Shown here piece after piece: positions 8,434-17,316 of a stretch of DNA of 28,706 bases. The first letter of the stretch is position 1, and each line of letters begins with the position of its first letter. The notes below the pieces were generated by a model. It worked only from the letters and a program-made list of their open reading frames with translations, was not told where the DNA came from and did not search any database. The translations under genes were made by a program, and so were the position numbers. Source of the stretch: JBDRGX01 sp043817485 [NCBI: bacterium] (lineage in GTDB: Bacteria > JBDRGX01); contig JBDRGX010000023.1 in NCBI GenBank assembly GCA_043817485.1, positions 1-28,706 on the forward strand, given 5' to 3'.

Positions 8434-9428
8434 AAAAAATTCTTATTATAAACCATAATCATATAGGTGATGTATTACTTACTACTCCTGTAATTAAAAA
8501 AATAAGAAAATATTATAAAGATTTTTTTGTAATTTGTATTGTAGGAGAAAATGCAAAAGATGTTTTATTAAATAACCCAAATATTGATGAAATAATAATA
8601 AGAAAAAAAGGAACAAAAGATTTTTTTAAATTATTATTTATAATTATAAAGCATAAATTTGATGTATCTTTTATATTTCAAGATACAATAGGAAATGCTA
8701 TTTTAACTTGGTTATCTAATATTCCGAAAAGAATTGGTTATAAAAAAGAAGGAGCGCAAATTTTTTTAACTAAAAGTATTAAAAGAAATTTTTTAAAACA
8801 TACCATTATTTCATACTTTGAATTACTTGGAATACAAGATATGGAAAATAATTTAAAAATGGAAATATTTTTAAATGAAACAGATAAAGAAAATGTAGAA
8901 AAAATTTTTATAAAAGAAAATATTAAAAAAGAAGATTTAATTATTGCAATATGTCCTTTTAGTGCTCGAAAAAATAAACAATGGAATTCTTATAACTTGG
9001 CTCAAGTAATAGATTATGTAATGCAAAAATATAATGCTAAAGTAATTATTATTGGAAGTGAAAAAGAAAAATCTCAAGTTCATGAAATTTTATCATTAAC
9101 AAAAGAAAAAGAAAATGTAATAAATTTAGTAGGGAGAACAACAGTTAGAGAGTTAGCTTATATTTTTAACAAATGTAAAATAGTGATTACATCTGATAGT
9201 GGCGCGATGCATACTGCTGCTACTGCTGAAAAACCTACAATTATATCTTTATTTGGTTCAACAAATCCTGTAGAAGTAGCACCTATTGAAAATAAACATA
9301 TTACTTTTTACAAAAAAATAAAATGTAATCCTTGTAAAATAAATAAATGTAAACATAAAACAAATAAATGTATGCAAGAAATTACTGTAAATGAAATAAA
9401 AGAAGCCATTTCTAATATTTTAACATAA
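8430..9428 (+). CDS. Glycosyltransferase family 9 protein (heptosyltransferase-type), copy 2
   Basis: Second GT9 in the row, 332 residues, translationally coupled to copy 1 through an ATGA overlap. The N terminus ILIINHNHIGDVLLTTP and the C-terminal TSDSGAMHTAATAEKPTIISLFGSTNP are the two GT9 landmarks. The cysteine cluster here is C-x2-C-x4-C-x6-C (CNPCKINKC...CM). It is the most divergent of the three, with SDSGAM in place of GDTGPM, so it probably uses a different acceptor or sugar. The role in LPS core or another surface glycan is inferred from family and neighbours. Confidence 0.88.
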   Translation: MKKILIINHNHIGDVLLTTPVIKKIRKYYKDFFVICIVGENAKDVLLNNPNIDEIIIRKKGTKDFFKLLFIIIKHKFDVSFIFQDTIGNAILTWLSNIPKRIGYKKEGAQIFLTKSIKRNFLKHTIISYFELLGIQDMENNLKMEIFLNETDKENVEKIFIKENIKKEDLIIAICPFSARKNKQWNSYNLAQVIDYVMQKYNAKVIIIGSEKEKSQVHEILSLTKEKENVINLVGRTTVRELAYIFNKCKIVITSDSGAMHTAATAEKPTIISLFGSTNPVEVAPIENKHITFYKKIKCNPCKINKCKHKTNKCMQEITVNEIKEAISNILT

Positions 9429-9545
9429 AATCCAAAATATCAAAATTTGAAATTCAAAACAAATCTGAATAACTAAAATACAAATTTAATAATTTGCAAC
9501 ATTTTATTTCTGATTGCAATTTGGTATTAACATAAAAACAAAAAT

Positions 9546-10592
9546 ATGAAATTCGAAAAAATATTAATCATAAGATTAAGTTCTATAGGTGATGTATTAC
9601 TTACTACTCCTATTATTAAAGCATTAAGAGAAAAATATAAAAATTCTTATATTGCTTTTGTAGTTGAACCAAAATCGTATGAAATCATAAAAGACAATTC
9701 TTATTTAGATAAAATATTTATTTTTCATAAACAAGAATTTGAACAAAAACTTAAAAAAAATATTAAAAATCTACCTATAGTTTTTCAAGAAATAAAAGAT
9801 TTTGTGGCAAAAATAAAAGAAGAAAAATTTGATTTAGTAATTGATTTACATAATGTTGATCGCAGTGCATTTTTATCTATATTTAGTAAAGCAAAATATA
9901 AAATTGGAGACAATAAACAATTATTAAATATTTTTTTAAACAAAAAAATAAAAACATCAGGTAGAAAAAAACATATAGTAGAAAATTATTTAGAAATAGT
10001 AAAATCATTAGGAATTATGGAAATAGAGAAAAAACCAAATATTAATTTTCTTGAAGAAGATGAAAATTTTGCTAATGTTTTTTTAAAAAAATATTCTATT
10101 CAACCAAAAAAATTAATTGGCATTAATCCATTTGCTAGTTGGCCAACTAATCTTTGGGTACCACAATATTATGCTAAAGTAATTGATTTTTTAAATTGTA
10201 AGGGTTATTCTACTATTATTTTTGGACAAAATGAAAATAATCCATATTTAAAAGAAGTAATAAATTCCTTAAAAACTACTTCTATTATTGCTATTGGAAA
10301 AACTAATTTAACTCAATTAGCTGCTTTAATTAAACAATGTTCACTTTTGATTACTCCAGATACTGGTCCGATGCATATTGCTACTGCAGTAGGGACTAAA
10401 GTTTTGGCTCTTTTTGGTCCAGCAAATCCAATTTCTACAGGACCTTTAGGTGAAAATAATTTGGTTATAAAAAAGAATTTTTTTTGTCAACCATGTTTTA
10501 AAAAAAAATGTGCTGATAATATTTGTATGAAAAAAATTTTACCAGAAGAAGTAATTTCTGTTTTTGAGCAAAAATTAGAATTTTTTTTTTAA
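9546..10592 (+). CDS. Glycosyltransferase family 9 protein (heptosyltransferase-type), copy 3
   Basis: Third GT9, 348 residues: IIRLSSIGDVLLTTP at the N terminus, INPFASWPTNLW at mid-length, and TPDTGPMHIATAVGTKVLALFGPANPISTGPLG with a C-x2-C-x4-C-x4-C cluster at the end. It resembles copy 1 more than copy 2, including the CFKKKC stretch, which suggests tandem duplication. A 117-base AT-rich non-coding gap separates it from copy 2; no clear ribosome site precedes its ATG, so expression may be weaker or start separately. It converges on the biotin ligase gene with 45 bases between. Confidence 0.88.
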   Translation: MKFEKILIIRLSSIGDVLLTTPIIKALREKYKNSYIAFVVEPKSYEIIKDNSYLDKIFIFHKQEFEQKLKKNIKNLPIVFQEIKDFVAKIKEEKFDLVIDLHNVDRSAFLSIFSKAKYKIGDNKQLLNIFLNKKIKTSGRKKHIVENYLEIVKSLGIMEIEKKPNINFLEEDENFANVFLKKYSIQPKKLIGINPFASWPTNLWVPQYYAKVIDFLNCKGYSTIIFGQNENNPYLKEVINSLKTTSIIAIGKTNLTQLAALIKQCSLLITPDTGPMHIATAVGTKVLALFGPANPISTGPLGENNLVIKKNFFCQPCFKKKCADNICMKKILPEEVISVFEQKLEFFF

Positions 10593-10637
10593 AATAATTA
10601 CAAATAAACTGTGTTTATAATTTTAAAATGATTTTGT

Positions 10638-11387
10638 TTATATTATCTCACCGCTTTTTATAACTTTTATAAAACCTGATTCTGTTCTTATAACTAATCC
10701 ACCATTTTCTTCAATATCAATAGCATATCCTTCAATAATTTCTTTATTATAGTTAATTCTAACAAAACGGTTTAAATCATAAGAAAGATATTTAACTTCA
10801 TTTAAAATTGAAACAAAGCCATTTTTTTGAAAATTAAAATAATTATTTTCATATTCAATAAATAATTTTTTTAATGTTTGCCAATAAGAAATTTTTTTGT
10901 TTGTTTCTTCTTCAATAGAAGTTATTTTTTCTTGTTCATCTGGAATTTTTTGTAAATTTATTCCTATGCCGATTATAGCAAATTTAATAAAATTATTTTT
11001 TTGTTCAATTTCAGTTAAAATACCACTTACTTTTTTATTGTTAATAATAATATCATTAGGCCATTTAATTTTAACGGGTAAATTATATAATTTTTGAATA
11101 GTTTTTGCTACTGATAAAGCACTTATAAATGTGAAATGCCAACTGTATTTTACATTTATATAAGGAAATAAAATAATCGATAAATAAATTCCGCCTGATG
11201 GAGAAAACCATTTTCTTTTAAATCGACCTTTTCCAGAAGTTTGTTTTTTTGCGAGAACAATAGTTCCTTCAGAAACTTCCTTTGTTGCTAATTCTATGGC
11301 TTTATTATTAGTAGAATCAATTTCTTTAAAAAAGTAAATTTGTTGACCGATTATTTTTGTAGGCAAATTTAGTTTTATTTTTTGCAT
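10638..11387 (-). CDS. birA: Biotin--[carboxyl-carrier-protein] ligase, no DNA-binding domain
   Basis: Activates biotin with ATP and attaches it to the target lysine of carboxylase or decarboxylase carrier domains. At 249 residues it is the short, monofunctional type: the catalytic and C-terminal domains are present, and there is no N-terminal helix-turn-helix as in the E. coli repressor. Motifs are STNNKA, the adenylate loop TSGKGRFKRKWFSP, the biotin-binding KWPNDIIINNKKVSGILTE and the IGIGINL strand. It presumably serves biotin enzymes encoded elsewhere; none is in the window. It stands alone, converging with the GT9 operon and followed upstream by the 432-base repeat patch. Confidence 0.93.
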   Translation of the reverse strand: MQKIKLNLPTKIIGQQIYFFKEIDSTNNKAIELATKEVSEGTIVLAKKQTSGKGRFKRKWFSPSGGIYLSIILFPYINVKYSWHFTFISALSVAKTIQKLYNLPVKIKWPNDIIINNKKVSGILTEIEQKNNFIKFAIIGIGINLQKIPDEQEKITSIEEETNKKISYWQTLKKLFIEYENNYFNFQKNGFVSILNEVKYLSYDLNRFVRINYNKEIIEGYAIDIEENGGLVIRTESGFIKVIKSGEII

Positions 11388-11819
11388 TATATTTTTTTAT
11401 TTTTTTTCCTCAATTCAAAATCTAAAATTGTTATACAAAAGTCAGAATAAAAGAAAAAAAGAACTTGTATTTATTCTAACTCCTGAATTCTCATACTTTT
11501 CTCTTCATTCCTAATTCTCTTATAGATCTCTCCCTTCGGTCGAGATGACAATAGTTCATTTTTATAATAAGGCGTGAAACATTAATTATTTTCTTCATGC
11601 TCCCAACGTCTCCCGCTGATGGCAAATATTCTTCTATACTCTGCTAATAGCAAGCATAGACTTCTCCATGTCCCCCGCTGGCGGGGGTTGTCCGTTAGGA
11701 CAGGGGGGTGGAATTCTTCAATTCAAAATTTCATTTTGAATTCTTTTCCCTCTTCTCTCATTTTTAATTTTTAATTTCTAATTTTTAATTATATTCTAAA
11801 TACTTGATAAGATTTTTAT
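11388..11819. repeat. Intergenic patchwork of hairpin repeats
   Basis: This 432-base gap has no gene and is a mosaic. At 11524-11554 lies a copy of the AGATCTCTCC...GATGACA repeat also found at 16626-16657. At 11672-11687 a GC-only stem (CCCCCG / CGGGGG) stands out from the AT-rich surroundings, followed at once by TGTCC-GTTA-GGACA (11689-11702) and a perfect 10-bp AT palindrome (11720-11742, AATTCAAAAT / ATTTTGAATT). From about 11760 there are tandem TTTTTAATT units. Several such blocks in a row look like successive insertions of small palindromic elements. Confidence 0.65.
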
Positions 11820-13940
11820 TTACAAATTAGTATCCAATGGAGATATTTCTACTAAAAGATATTTTTCAAAAATTACTTTTAATTTAGGATTTTTTTGTGT
11901 AATTTCTCCTAAATTTTTATTATTTACATAATCAAAAACAACATATTTTTCTTGTTCTAATCCCTTAAATTCTATTTCTTGATCCCATTTTTCAGCAAAA
12001 AATGCATAATACAATTTATCATTTTTTTTAATAAGATGACACTCCGGCTTGTCATAAATAATGTCATATTTGCTTAAATATTGTCCATCAAAAAGAGATT
12101 TTTGGTATATTAAATTAAACCACTTTATCCATATTGATTTTCTTTCAGAAGTCATAGGAAGATCTAAATCAGATAATTTTCCAGTTTTTTCTATTCTTTG
12201 AGCAAAATCTCGTCCTTGAGGAGTAAATCTTGTAGAAGTAACTCCACCTATTCCTAAATGAGAAGCAAAATCATTTGATTCATCTGTTAATTCAATATGA
12301 TCTGAAAGAATAGCAATATCTGGTTCAGAAATAGCTTTTAAAAATTTATGAGTAAATCGTAAATCCCAAGAATCTCGTGCATCTGGTACTACTATTTGAT
12401 TTTGATAAGGAAGCCATGTAAAAGTAGGAGGTGTCCCACAAGGACAACTTTCAACAACTGCATCTTTTTTTATTGAAATGGCTGTATCATAAATTACTTT
12501 GAGAATTTTATGAAAATTTTCTGGTGCTTCTTCTGGATAAGCGTGATTATGTTCTACATTATAACAAGGTGGACAAATATAAACTGCATCTTGTTTTAAT
12601 CCATCAAAATCCCATTCGCCAATCATTTTTTCAGTTATTTTTTTATAAAATTCAATAACTTCTGGAATACAAGGACAAAGAAAATAATTCGCTCTTTTAG
12701 TAATAGAAAAAGAACCATTTTTATCTTTAATTAACCAATCTGGATGTTTTAAAAATATTTCTGCTTTTTCATGATACGGATGTTTAGAAATTTCATTTTT
12801 CATATGTGGATGTAATTCTTTCCATTTTGTTAAATCAAGCATTCCATCAACTTCTCCAGGGATTGTCCATAATTTTACTAAAAATCCTTCATTGTGTAAT
12901 TCTTTTACAAATTCTTTTATTGTTTTTTCTCCTTCGGGAAAATTATCAGTTCTAACCTTCCAATCTCCAACACAATTAAACCAACGATCATCTAATGTAA
13001 TCCACTCTATTCCAAAATCCTTTAAATAAGGAATTATTGTTCTAATTTGATCCATTGTAAAATCTCTATGAAATCCCCATGTTTCCCAAATAGTTTCATA
13101 TGCTTTTTTATTTTTATTAGAAAATTTTATTTCTTGTTTTTCAAGAAACTCTTTATAAATTTTTGCTGGTTTATAATAATCTCCTTTGTTCACAGTAATC
13201 ATAGATTTAATAGTTTCAAAAATTTGTTCATAACATAAAACTTTTTCATTTTCTCGAGGCTCATAACTAATAGCAATTTTTACTAATCCATTTGTTTGTG
13301 TTTCTATTGGAAAATCAACAATTCTATAAATAGGTTCAATATGAGATAAAGCTATTCCCATTTCTTTTTGCCAAATATAAATAAAAGGAATACCTCCTCC
13401 ATATCCAGGCCCGTGAATTCCTTGAAAATTGTCTTTATAAAAATCTGAAGTTACTTGTTTTAACCATGGTTCTCTAATTGAAGCACTCCCACTCATTACC
13501 CAAAAATCATAAGAATTTACTTCTGGTGATAATTTTTGACTATTTAACAAAAATTGATTTAAAATTACTTTTTCTATTTTACAATCAAAAGAAGTTTGTT
13601 GTAAAAAACTATATTTAGCAGAAATAATTATAGTTTCGGGATAATTTTCATACATTTCCAAACATAAACTTAAATGTACAGATGTTTCAAGACTTGTATT
13701 ATCTATTCCCATTACAAATGTTTTTTTCCCTTTGCCAAATTTTGTTTCAATTTCTTCTGAATAATTGCTTTGAGAATCTAAAATAAATTTATCTATAATT
13801 CCTTTATTTGTAATTAAATAAAAAGATGGAATAAAAACATTTTCATTTAAAGAAATCCAATTTTCGTTATCTTTCATATAAGTCATTATTTGCATTTTTT
13901 CATTAAATATAAGTTTTATTTTTTTATGTTCTATTGTCAT
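11820..13940 (-). CDS. GH36-like glycosidase (alpha-galactosidase / raffinose-synthase-type)
   Basis: Probably a retaining glycoside hydrolase of the GH36/GH-D clan, acting on alpha-galactosides or a related alpha-glycoside. An N-terminal beta-sandwich of about 280 residues precedes the catalytic barrel, which begins ETWGFHRDFT and continues ITLDDRWF...GDW (near 317-327), KLWTIPG, LKQDAVY (Asp451, candidate nucleophile) and PDARDSWDLRF (Asp520/523, candidate acid/base). There is no signal peptide, so it is cytoplasmic. The start is ATG 13940, preceded by GGAG six bases upstream; an in-frame TTG at 13952 contains that ribosome site and is not a start. It lies 26 bases behind an amidase gene and in one operon with malQ, suggesting use of storage or imported oligosaccharides. 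Substrate is unproven. Confidence 0.75.
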   Translation of the reverse strand: MTIEHKKIKLIFNEKMQIMTYMKDNENWISLNENVFIPSFYLITNKGIIDKFILDSQSNYSEEIETKFGKGKKTFVMGIDNTSLETSVHLSLCLEMYENYPETIIISAKYSFLQQTSFDCKIEKVILNQFLLNSQKLSPEVNSYDFWVMSGSASIREPWLKQVTSDFYKDNFQGIHGPGYGGGIPFIYIWQKEMGIALSHIEPIYRIVDFPIETQTNGLVKIAISYEPRENEKVLCYEQIFETIKSMITVNKGDYYKPAKIYKEFLEKQEIKFSNKNKKAYETIWETWGFHRDFTMDQIRTIIPYLKDFGIEWITLDDRWFNCVGDWKVRTDNFPEGEKTIKEFVKELHNEGFLVKLWTIPGEVDGMLDLTKWKELHPHMKNEISKHPYHEKAEIFLKHPDWLIKDKNGSFSITKRANYFLCPCIPEVIEFYKKITEKMIGEWDFDGLKQDAVYICPPCYNVEHNHAYPEEAPENFHKILKVIYDTAISIKKDAVVESCPCGTPPTFTWLPYQNQIVVPDARDSWDLRFTHKFLKAISEPDIAILSDHIELTDESNDFASHLGIGGVTSTRFTPQGRDFAQRIEKTGKLSDLDLPMTSERKSIWIKWFNLIYQKSLFDGQYLSKYDIIYDKPECHLIKKNDKLYYAFFAEKWDQEIEFKGLEQEKYVVFDYVNNKNLGEITQKNPKLKVIFEKYLLVEISPLDTNL

Positions 13941-13966
13941 TTTTATCTCCAATTTTTTAAATTAAT

Positions 13967-14575
13967 TTATTTTATATATTCTAAAATTCCTTTGTAAATA
14001 GATTCGCTTATTTGATCTTTGTCAATATCAAATCCAAATTCTATAAGTATAGCTGGCATATTTATGCTTTTTAATAAAATAGATGGACATTTTCCAACTT
14101 TACAAATTAACCCATATTTTTCTAATTGTTCTTGAATTAATAAAGCTAAGTTTTTACTTTTATTAATATATTCATTTTGAACAGCATCCCAATTTTTTAT
14201 AATTTCAGAGTTTGTATTTGTTTCTATTATTGGCATAAAATAATATATTTCGATACAAGAATTAGAAGAGTTATTAATGTGAAATGATAAAAAAACATCT
14301 CCTTTATTAAAATTCGCAAAAGTAGATCTATCTTCATAAGAAACATTATAATCTCCTAATCGTGTTGAAAAAACCTTAAATTTTGTATTTTCAAGAATTA
14401 CATCTTTTATTTTTTTTGCTATATTTAATGTTAAATCTTTTTCTTTTATATCAGATTGAATTAAGCCCGTATCTATTCCTCCATGTCCAGAATCTAAAAT
14501 AATAGTAGATTTATTTTCTGCATAACTTCCTTTAATTAAAACAAAAACTAATAATAATAATAAAAATTTTTTCAA
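13967..14575 (-). CDS. Exported N-acetylmuramoyl-L-alanine amidase (Amidase_3 family)
   Basis: Cuts the bond between the glycan and the stem peptide of peptidoglycan in the periplasm. The 202-residue protein starts with a signal peptide (residues 1-19, ending SYA) and is otherwise just the catalytic domain. Zinc ligands by motif are His31 (DSGHGG), Glu45 (KEKDL) and His99 (SFHINN), with catalytic Glu179 (LIEFGF). No SPOR, AMIN or SH3 targeting domain is present. The start is TTG at 14575 with AAGGA eight bases before it. It sits between malQ and the GH36-like gene, an odd operon partner; it may be there through shared promoter use rather than shared function. Confidence 0.9.
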   Translation of the reverse strand: MKKFLLLLLVFVLIKGSYAENKSTIILDSGHGGIDTGLIQSDIKEKDLTLNIAKKIKDVILENTKFKVFSTRLGDYNVSYEDRSTFANFNKGDVFLSFHINNSSNSCIEIYYFMPIIETNTNSEIIKNWDAVQNEYINKSKNLALLIQEQLEKYGLICKVGKCPSILLKSINMPAILIEFGFDIDKDQISESIYKGILEYIK

Positions 14576-14618
14576 AATTTTTTCCTTTTTCGATAAAAAT
14601 ATAGGTTTAATAAAAAAA

Positions 14619-16397
14619 TTAAGGAATTATTTCATTGAAAGATGCATCAAGTAATTCTTCAAGAGAAATAGGTAATTTTAAAGACCAATTTTTTTTATTA
14701 ATAGTTCCAGGGGAATTTATTCGAAATTCCCATATATTTATTTTTTCTCTAATTTTATCATCTAAAAGAATTAAGTCAAGAATAGATTGAATAGTAAAAA
14801 TAGAATAAGTTTCTTTTGCATATTCTAAAGATTTTAAAAGAAGTTTTTTATAAAAATTTTCTTCGAAAAAAATTTCTTCAAAATTATCTTCTATTTTTAA
14901 TCTTTGCAGAAATTTATTTTTCTCTTCAATTGACTCTTGATACATTTTAATAATTTCCCAACAATTTTGATCAGTGTTAAGTATTTGTTGTAAAATATTT
15001 ATATTTTCTATTTTTTTTTTCCATTTTAATCTTCCATAGCAAGAATTTTTTAAACAAAATAATTTCTCTTTTATTAAATTATAATCTAATTTTTTTTCTT
15101 GACATTTTCTTTTAAAAAAATTTTCATCAATAGTTTCAGATTCGTATTTCCACCATGCAATAAAATTACTCATATCATGATTTGAAATACAAGATATAGC
15201 AATTTTACGATAATCTTCTGGTTTTTTAAACTCACAATTTATATTCCAATATTTTGTCCATCTTTGTACTTCCATTCCCGGAATTCCAAATTTTTCAAGA
15301 GTTTTATAACAAATATCTGGGACAACTCCTAAATCTTCAGCACAAGCAAGCATTTCAGTATTATTTATCATAATACTAATTATTGTTTTTCCTTGTTCTT
15401 CCCATTTTATTTCATCTTTTGGATCAAATTGTCCATTTAATCCAGCATTTTCTAATGGTTCATTTATAGAAATTGTCCAAATGCGAAATAATCCAACTGC
15501 ATGATCTATTCTATAAAGATGATAAAAATTTTCTGCATATTTTAATTTTTGAATAAGATAATTATAATTATTTGCAGCTATTTCTTGCCAATTATAAGGA
15601 GGCATATCCCATCTTTGTCCATTGGCTTGATACATATCAGGAGGAGCTCCTGATGTTAAATCAAGTTTAAAATAATTTCGCCAAGACCAAACATCACTAC
15701 TATCATAAGAAACAAGAAGTGGGAGATCTCCCATTAAAAATACACCATTATCTTCAGCATATTTTTTTACTATTTTAAATTGTTCAAATAATTGCCATTG
15801 TAGCCATTTTTCAAATAATAAATCTTTTTCAAAAGTTTTTAAATTTTCTGGAATTTCTTTCCATTCTGTCCATTTTTTTTCATTAAAAATTTTTTTCAAA
15901 ACTTTAAAATTAGCATATTCAGAAAGCCAATAAAAATTATTTTCTTTATATTTGTTAAAATCAACAGAATCTTTATCAGCCCATTCTAAAAAAATTTTTT
16001 CTAAAATTTTCATTTTTGCTGATTTTATTTTTTCAAAATTTCGATCCATATTAAAATTAAAAAAAGAATGGTTTAAAAATTCTTTAATTTTATTTTGTTC
16101 TACTTGTTTTAAATGATTCAAGGAAAGATACATTGGTTCTAATGCAAAAGAACTTTGATGATTATAAGGAGAAAAATCCGATCCTAAACTATTTAAAGGA
16201 AGTAATTGTAAAATACTATGTTTAGTTTTTTTACACCAATCTATCATTAAAAATAAATCTATGGCATCTCCAATTCCACAAAAACTTCTTTTTGAATATA
16301 AAGAAAAAAGAGGAACCATTACACCTTTTCGTTTTTTAGTACCAATTTTTTTCCAAGATTTTGCAGAAAGAGTATTTAACAAAAAATCATAATTCAT
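14619..16397 (-). CDS. malQ: 4-alpha-glucanotransferase (amylomaltase, GH77)
   Basis: Moves alpha-1,4-glucan segments between chains in the cytosol and releases glucose, as part of maltodextrin or glycogen use. The 592-residue length is somewhat above the usual 500-690 range midpoint. GH77 landmarks are PYNHQSSFA near 77-85, MGDLPLLVS, the nucleophile Asp298 in YRIDHAVGLFRIW, the acid/base Glu354 in ACAEDLG, and Asp408 in SNHDMSN. AAGGAT precedes the ATG by six bases. It leads an operon with the amidase and the GH36-like gene, and the ROK glucokinase-like gene at 17459-18421 could phosphorylate the glucose it frees. A TTGACA at 16452-16447 on the minus strand may be its -35 box, but no good -10 follows. 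Confidence 0.93.
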   Translation of the reverse strand: MNYDFLLNTLSAKSWKKIGTKKRKGVMVPLFSLYSKRSFCGIGDAIDLFLMIDWCKKTKHSILQLLPLNSLGSDFSPYNHQSSFALEPMYLSLNHLKQVEQNKIKEFLNHSFFNFNMDRNFEKIKSAKMKILEKIFLEWADKDSVDFNKYKENNFYWLSEYANFKVLKKIFNEKKWTEWKEIPENLKTFEKDLLFEKWLQWQLFEQFKIVKKYAEDNGVFLMGDLPLLVSYDSSDVWSWRNYFKLDLTSGAPPDMYQANGQRWDMPPYNWQEIAANNYNYLIQKLKYAENFYHLYRIDHAVGLFRIWTISINEPLENAGLNGQFDPKDEIKWEEQGKTIISIMINNTEMLACAEDLGVVPDICYKTLEKFGIPGMEVQRWTKYWNINCEFKKPEDYRKIAISCISNHDMSNFIAWWKYESETIDENFFKRKCQEKKLDYNLIKEKLFCLKNSCYGRLKWKKKIENINILQQILNTDQNCWEIIKMYQESIEEKNKFLQRLKIEDNFEEIFFEENFYKKLLLKSLEYAKETYSIFTIQSILDLILLDDKIREKINIWEFRINSPGTINKKNWSLKLPISLEELLDASFNEIIP

Positions 16398-16483
16398 AAT
16401 AATCCTTTTTAAAAAATAGATTATTCTTTTTATAGAAATTAGTAAATGTCAAGTATTTTTCATTGTTTTAAACTGGTGATTTT

Positions 16484-16509
16484 GAACCAACGATTTAAAT
16501 CGTCGGTTC
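16484..16509. repeat. REP-like palindrome, family A copy 1
   Basis: Starts GAACCAACGATTT and ends AAATCGTCGGTTC; 12 of 13 base pairs match across the dyad. An identical copy lies at 16698-16723, in the same orientation. Size and pairing resemble REP sequences mobilised by IS200/IS605-like (RAYT) transposases, but no such transposase is in the window. Confidence 0.7.
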
Positions 16510-16625
16510 AAGCACGAGAAGTATACAGTCATTGTGCTAATTTCAATGTGCTATCTATAAGATGGATTGCTATTAATTATGTAATTTGAAAGTTTGTTCA
16601 TTTCGACTATAAGAAAGGTGGTGAG

Positions 16626-16657
16626 AGATCTCTCCATTTTGTCGAAGATGACAAATA
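16626..16657 (+). repeat. Dispersed AGATCTCTCC...GATGACA repeat, copy 2
   Basis: Shares AGATCTCTCC, then GTCGA and GATGACA, with the copy at 11524-11554; a reverse-orientation relative lies at 17317-17344 (TGTCATTCCGAA / TTCGGAATCTC). All three are intergenic, and copies 1 and 3 can form short hairpins. Confidence 0.55.
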
Positions 16658-16697
16658 GAAATGGTCGGATGACAATAGAGATGAGATTTGTGTAAGT

Positions 16698-16723
16698 GAA
16701 CCAACGATTTAAATCGTCGGTTC
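16698..16723. repeat. REP-like palindrome, family A copy 2
   Basis: Identical over 26 bases to 16484-16509 and 214 bases away in direct orientation, so the two make a REP-pair arrangement. Confidence 0.7.
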
Positions 16724-16756
16724 CCCATACAAATTGCAACTTATTATTAATAAAAT

Positions 16757-16792
16757 AAAAAAGGTGATAGATTTTATTCTACCACCTTTTTT
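16757..16792 (-). terminator. Strong bidirectional terminator after the pilin gene
   Basis: The arms AAAAAAGGTG(A)TAG and CTA(C)CACCTTTTTT pair around an AT loop, giving an A-tract, a stem and a T-tract readable from either strand. It lies 20 bases beyond the pilin stop on the minus strand, so the pilin is transcribed alone. Confidence 0.85.
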
Positions 16793-16812
16793 GTATACAT
16801 ACAAAAAAATTA

Positions 16813-17271
16813 CTATTTAACTACCCATACTTCATCAGTTAATAATCCGTCACTATCTGTATCTTCCTTAATAGCAATATTATCTTGAGTTGCAGTAATT
16901 AAAGTTCGTACTGTTCTATCTTTACAAGTGGCTGAAAAGGCATAAGCATTTATAGTTCCAGTATATGCAGTTAATACAGTATCTTGGAAATTATTTAAAA
17001 TTGTAGCTGCATTAGTGATTTGATTAGAAATATTTACTAAATTAGTACCACCCGCAACAACAGCACCTATGGCAAAAGGATAACAATCGTTATCTACCAT
17101 ATACATTTCCAAGCCTGTTCTGATAGTATGAACAGCAGAAGTTCCAGCAGAAATACGAGCTTTATCACGAGCATTCATAAAGTTAGGAATAGCAACTGCG
17201 GCTAAAATACCAATAATTGCAACAACTATCATTAATTCTATTAATGTAAAACCTGAATTTTTTCTCAACAT
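16813..17271 (-). CDS. Type IV pilin / type II secretion pseudopilin
   Basis: A prepilin-type protein that, after cleavage by prepilin peptidase, would assemble into a type IV pilus or a type II secretion pseudopilus. The leader is MLRKNSG with cleavage before Phe8, then FTLIELMIVVAIIGILAAVAIPNF, with the conserved Glu5 of the mature protein. The mature chain is about 145 residues with two cysteines (DNDCYPF and ATCKDR) that may form a disulfide. The start is ATG 17271: an upstream GTG at 17280 lies inside the ribosome site AAAGGGGGTGA. It is a single gene with its own terminator and a long leader, as expected for a highly expressed major subunit. No pil or gsp assembly gene is nearby. Confidence 0.9.
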   Translation of the reverse strand: MLRKNSGFTLIELMIVVAIIGILAAVAIPNFMNARDKARISAGTSAVHTIRTGLEMYMVDNDCYPFAIGAVVAGGTNLVNISNQITNAATILNNFQDTVLTAYTGTINAYAFSATCKDRTVRTLITATQDNIAIKEDTDSDGLLTDEVWVVK

Positions 17272-17276
17272 TTTAA

Positions 17277-17287
17277 TCACCCCCTTT
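17277..17287 (-). promoter_or_regulatory. Strong ribosome binding site of the pilin gene
   Basis: AAAGGGGGTGA on the minus strand is nearly the full complement of the 16S tail and ends 5 bases before the ATG at 17271. It overlaps an in-frame GTG (17280-17278), which rules that codon out as the start. Confidence 0.8.
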
Positions 17288-17316
17288 CTGAGATAATTTT
17301 AAAAATATATTTTTTG

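Larger units (their letters stand above)
16398..16756. repeat. Intergenic repeat patch bounded by two identical palindromes
   Basis: No gene is present. Two identical 26-base near-perfect palindromes (16484-16509 and 16698-16723) bracket about 190 bases that include a copy of the AGATCTCTCC...GATGACA repeat at 16626-16657 and a second partial GGATGACAATAG at about 16667-16678. The 62-codon minus-strand frame here crosses these repeats and is not a gene. Confidence 0.6.

Noticed and set aside
11672-11742. A CRISPR array or tRNA in the hairpin-rich patch
   Set aside because: No regularly spaced repeats with unique spacers, and no cloverleaf with a T-loop sequence.
16551-16739. 62-codon minus-strand frame between malQ and the pilin gene
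   Set aside because: It crosses a REP-like palindrome and a dispersed repeat, has no ribosome site and no protein-like composition.
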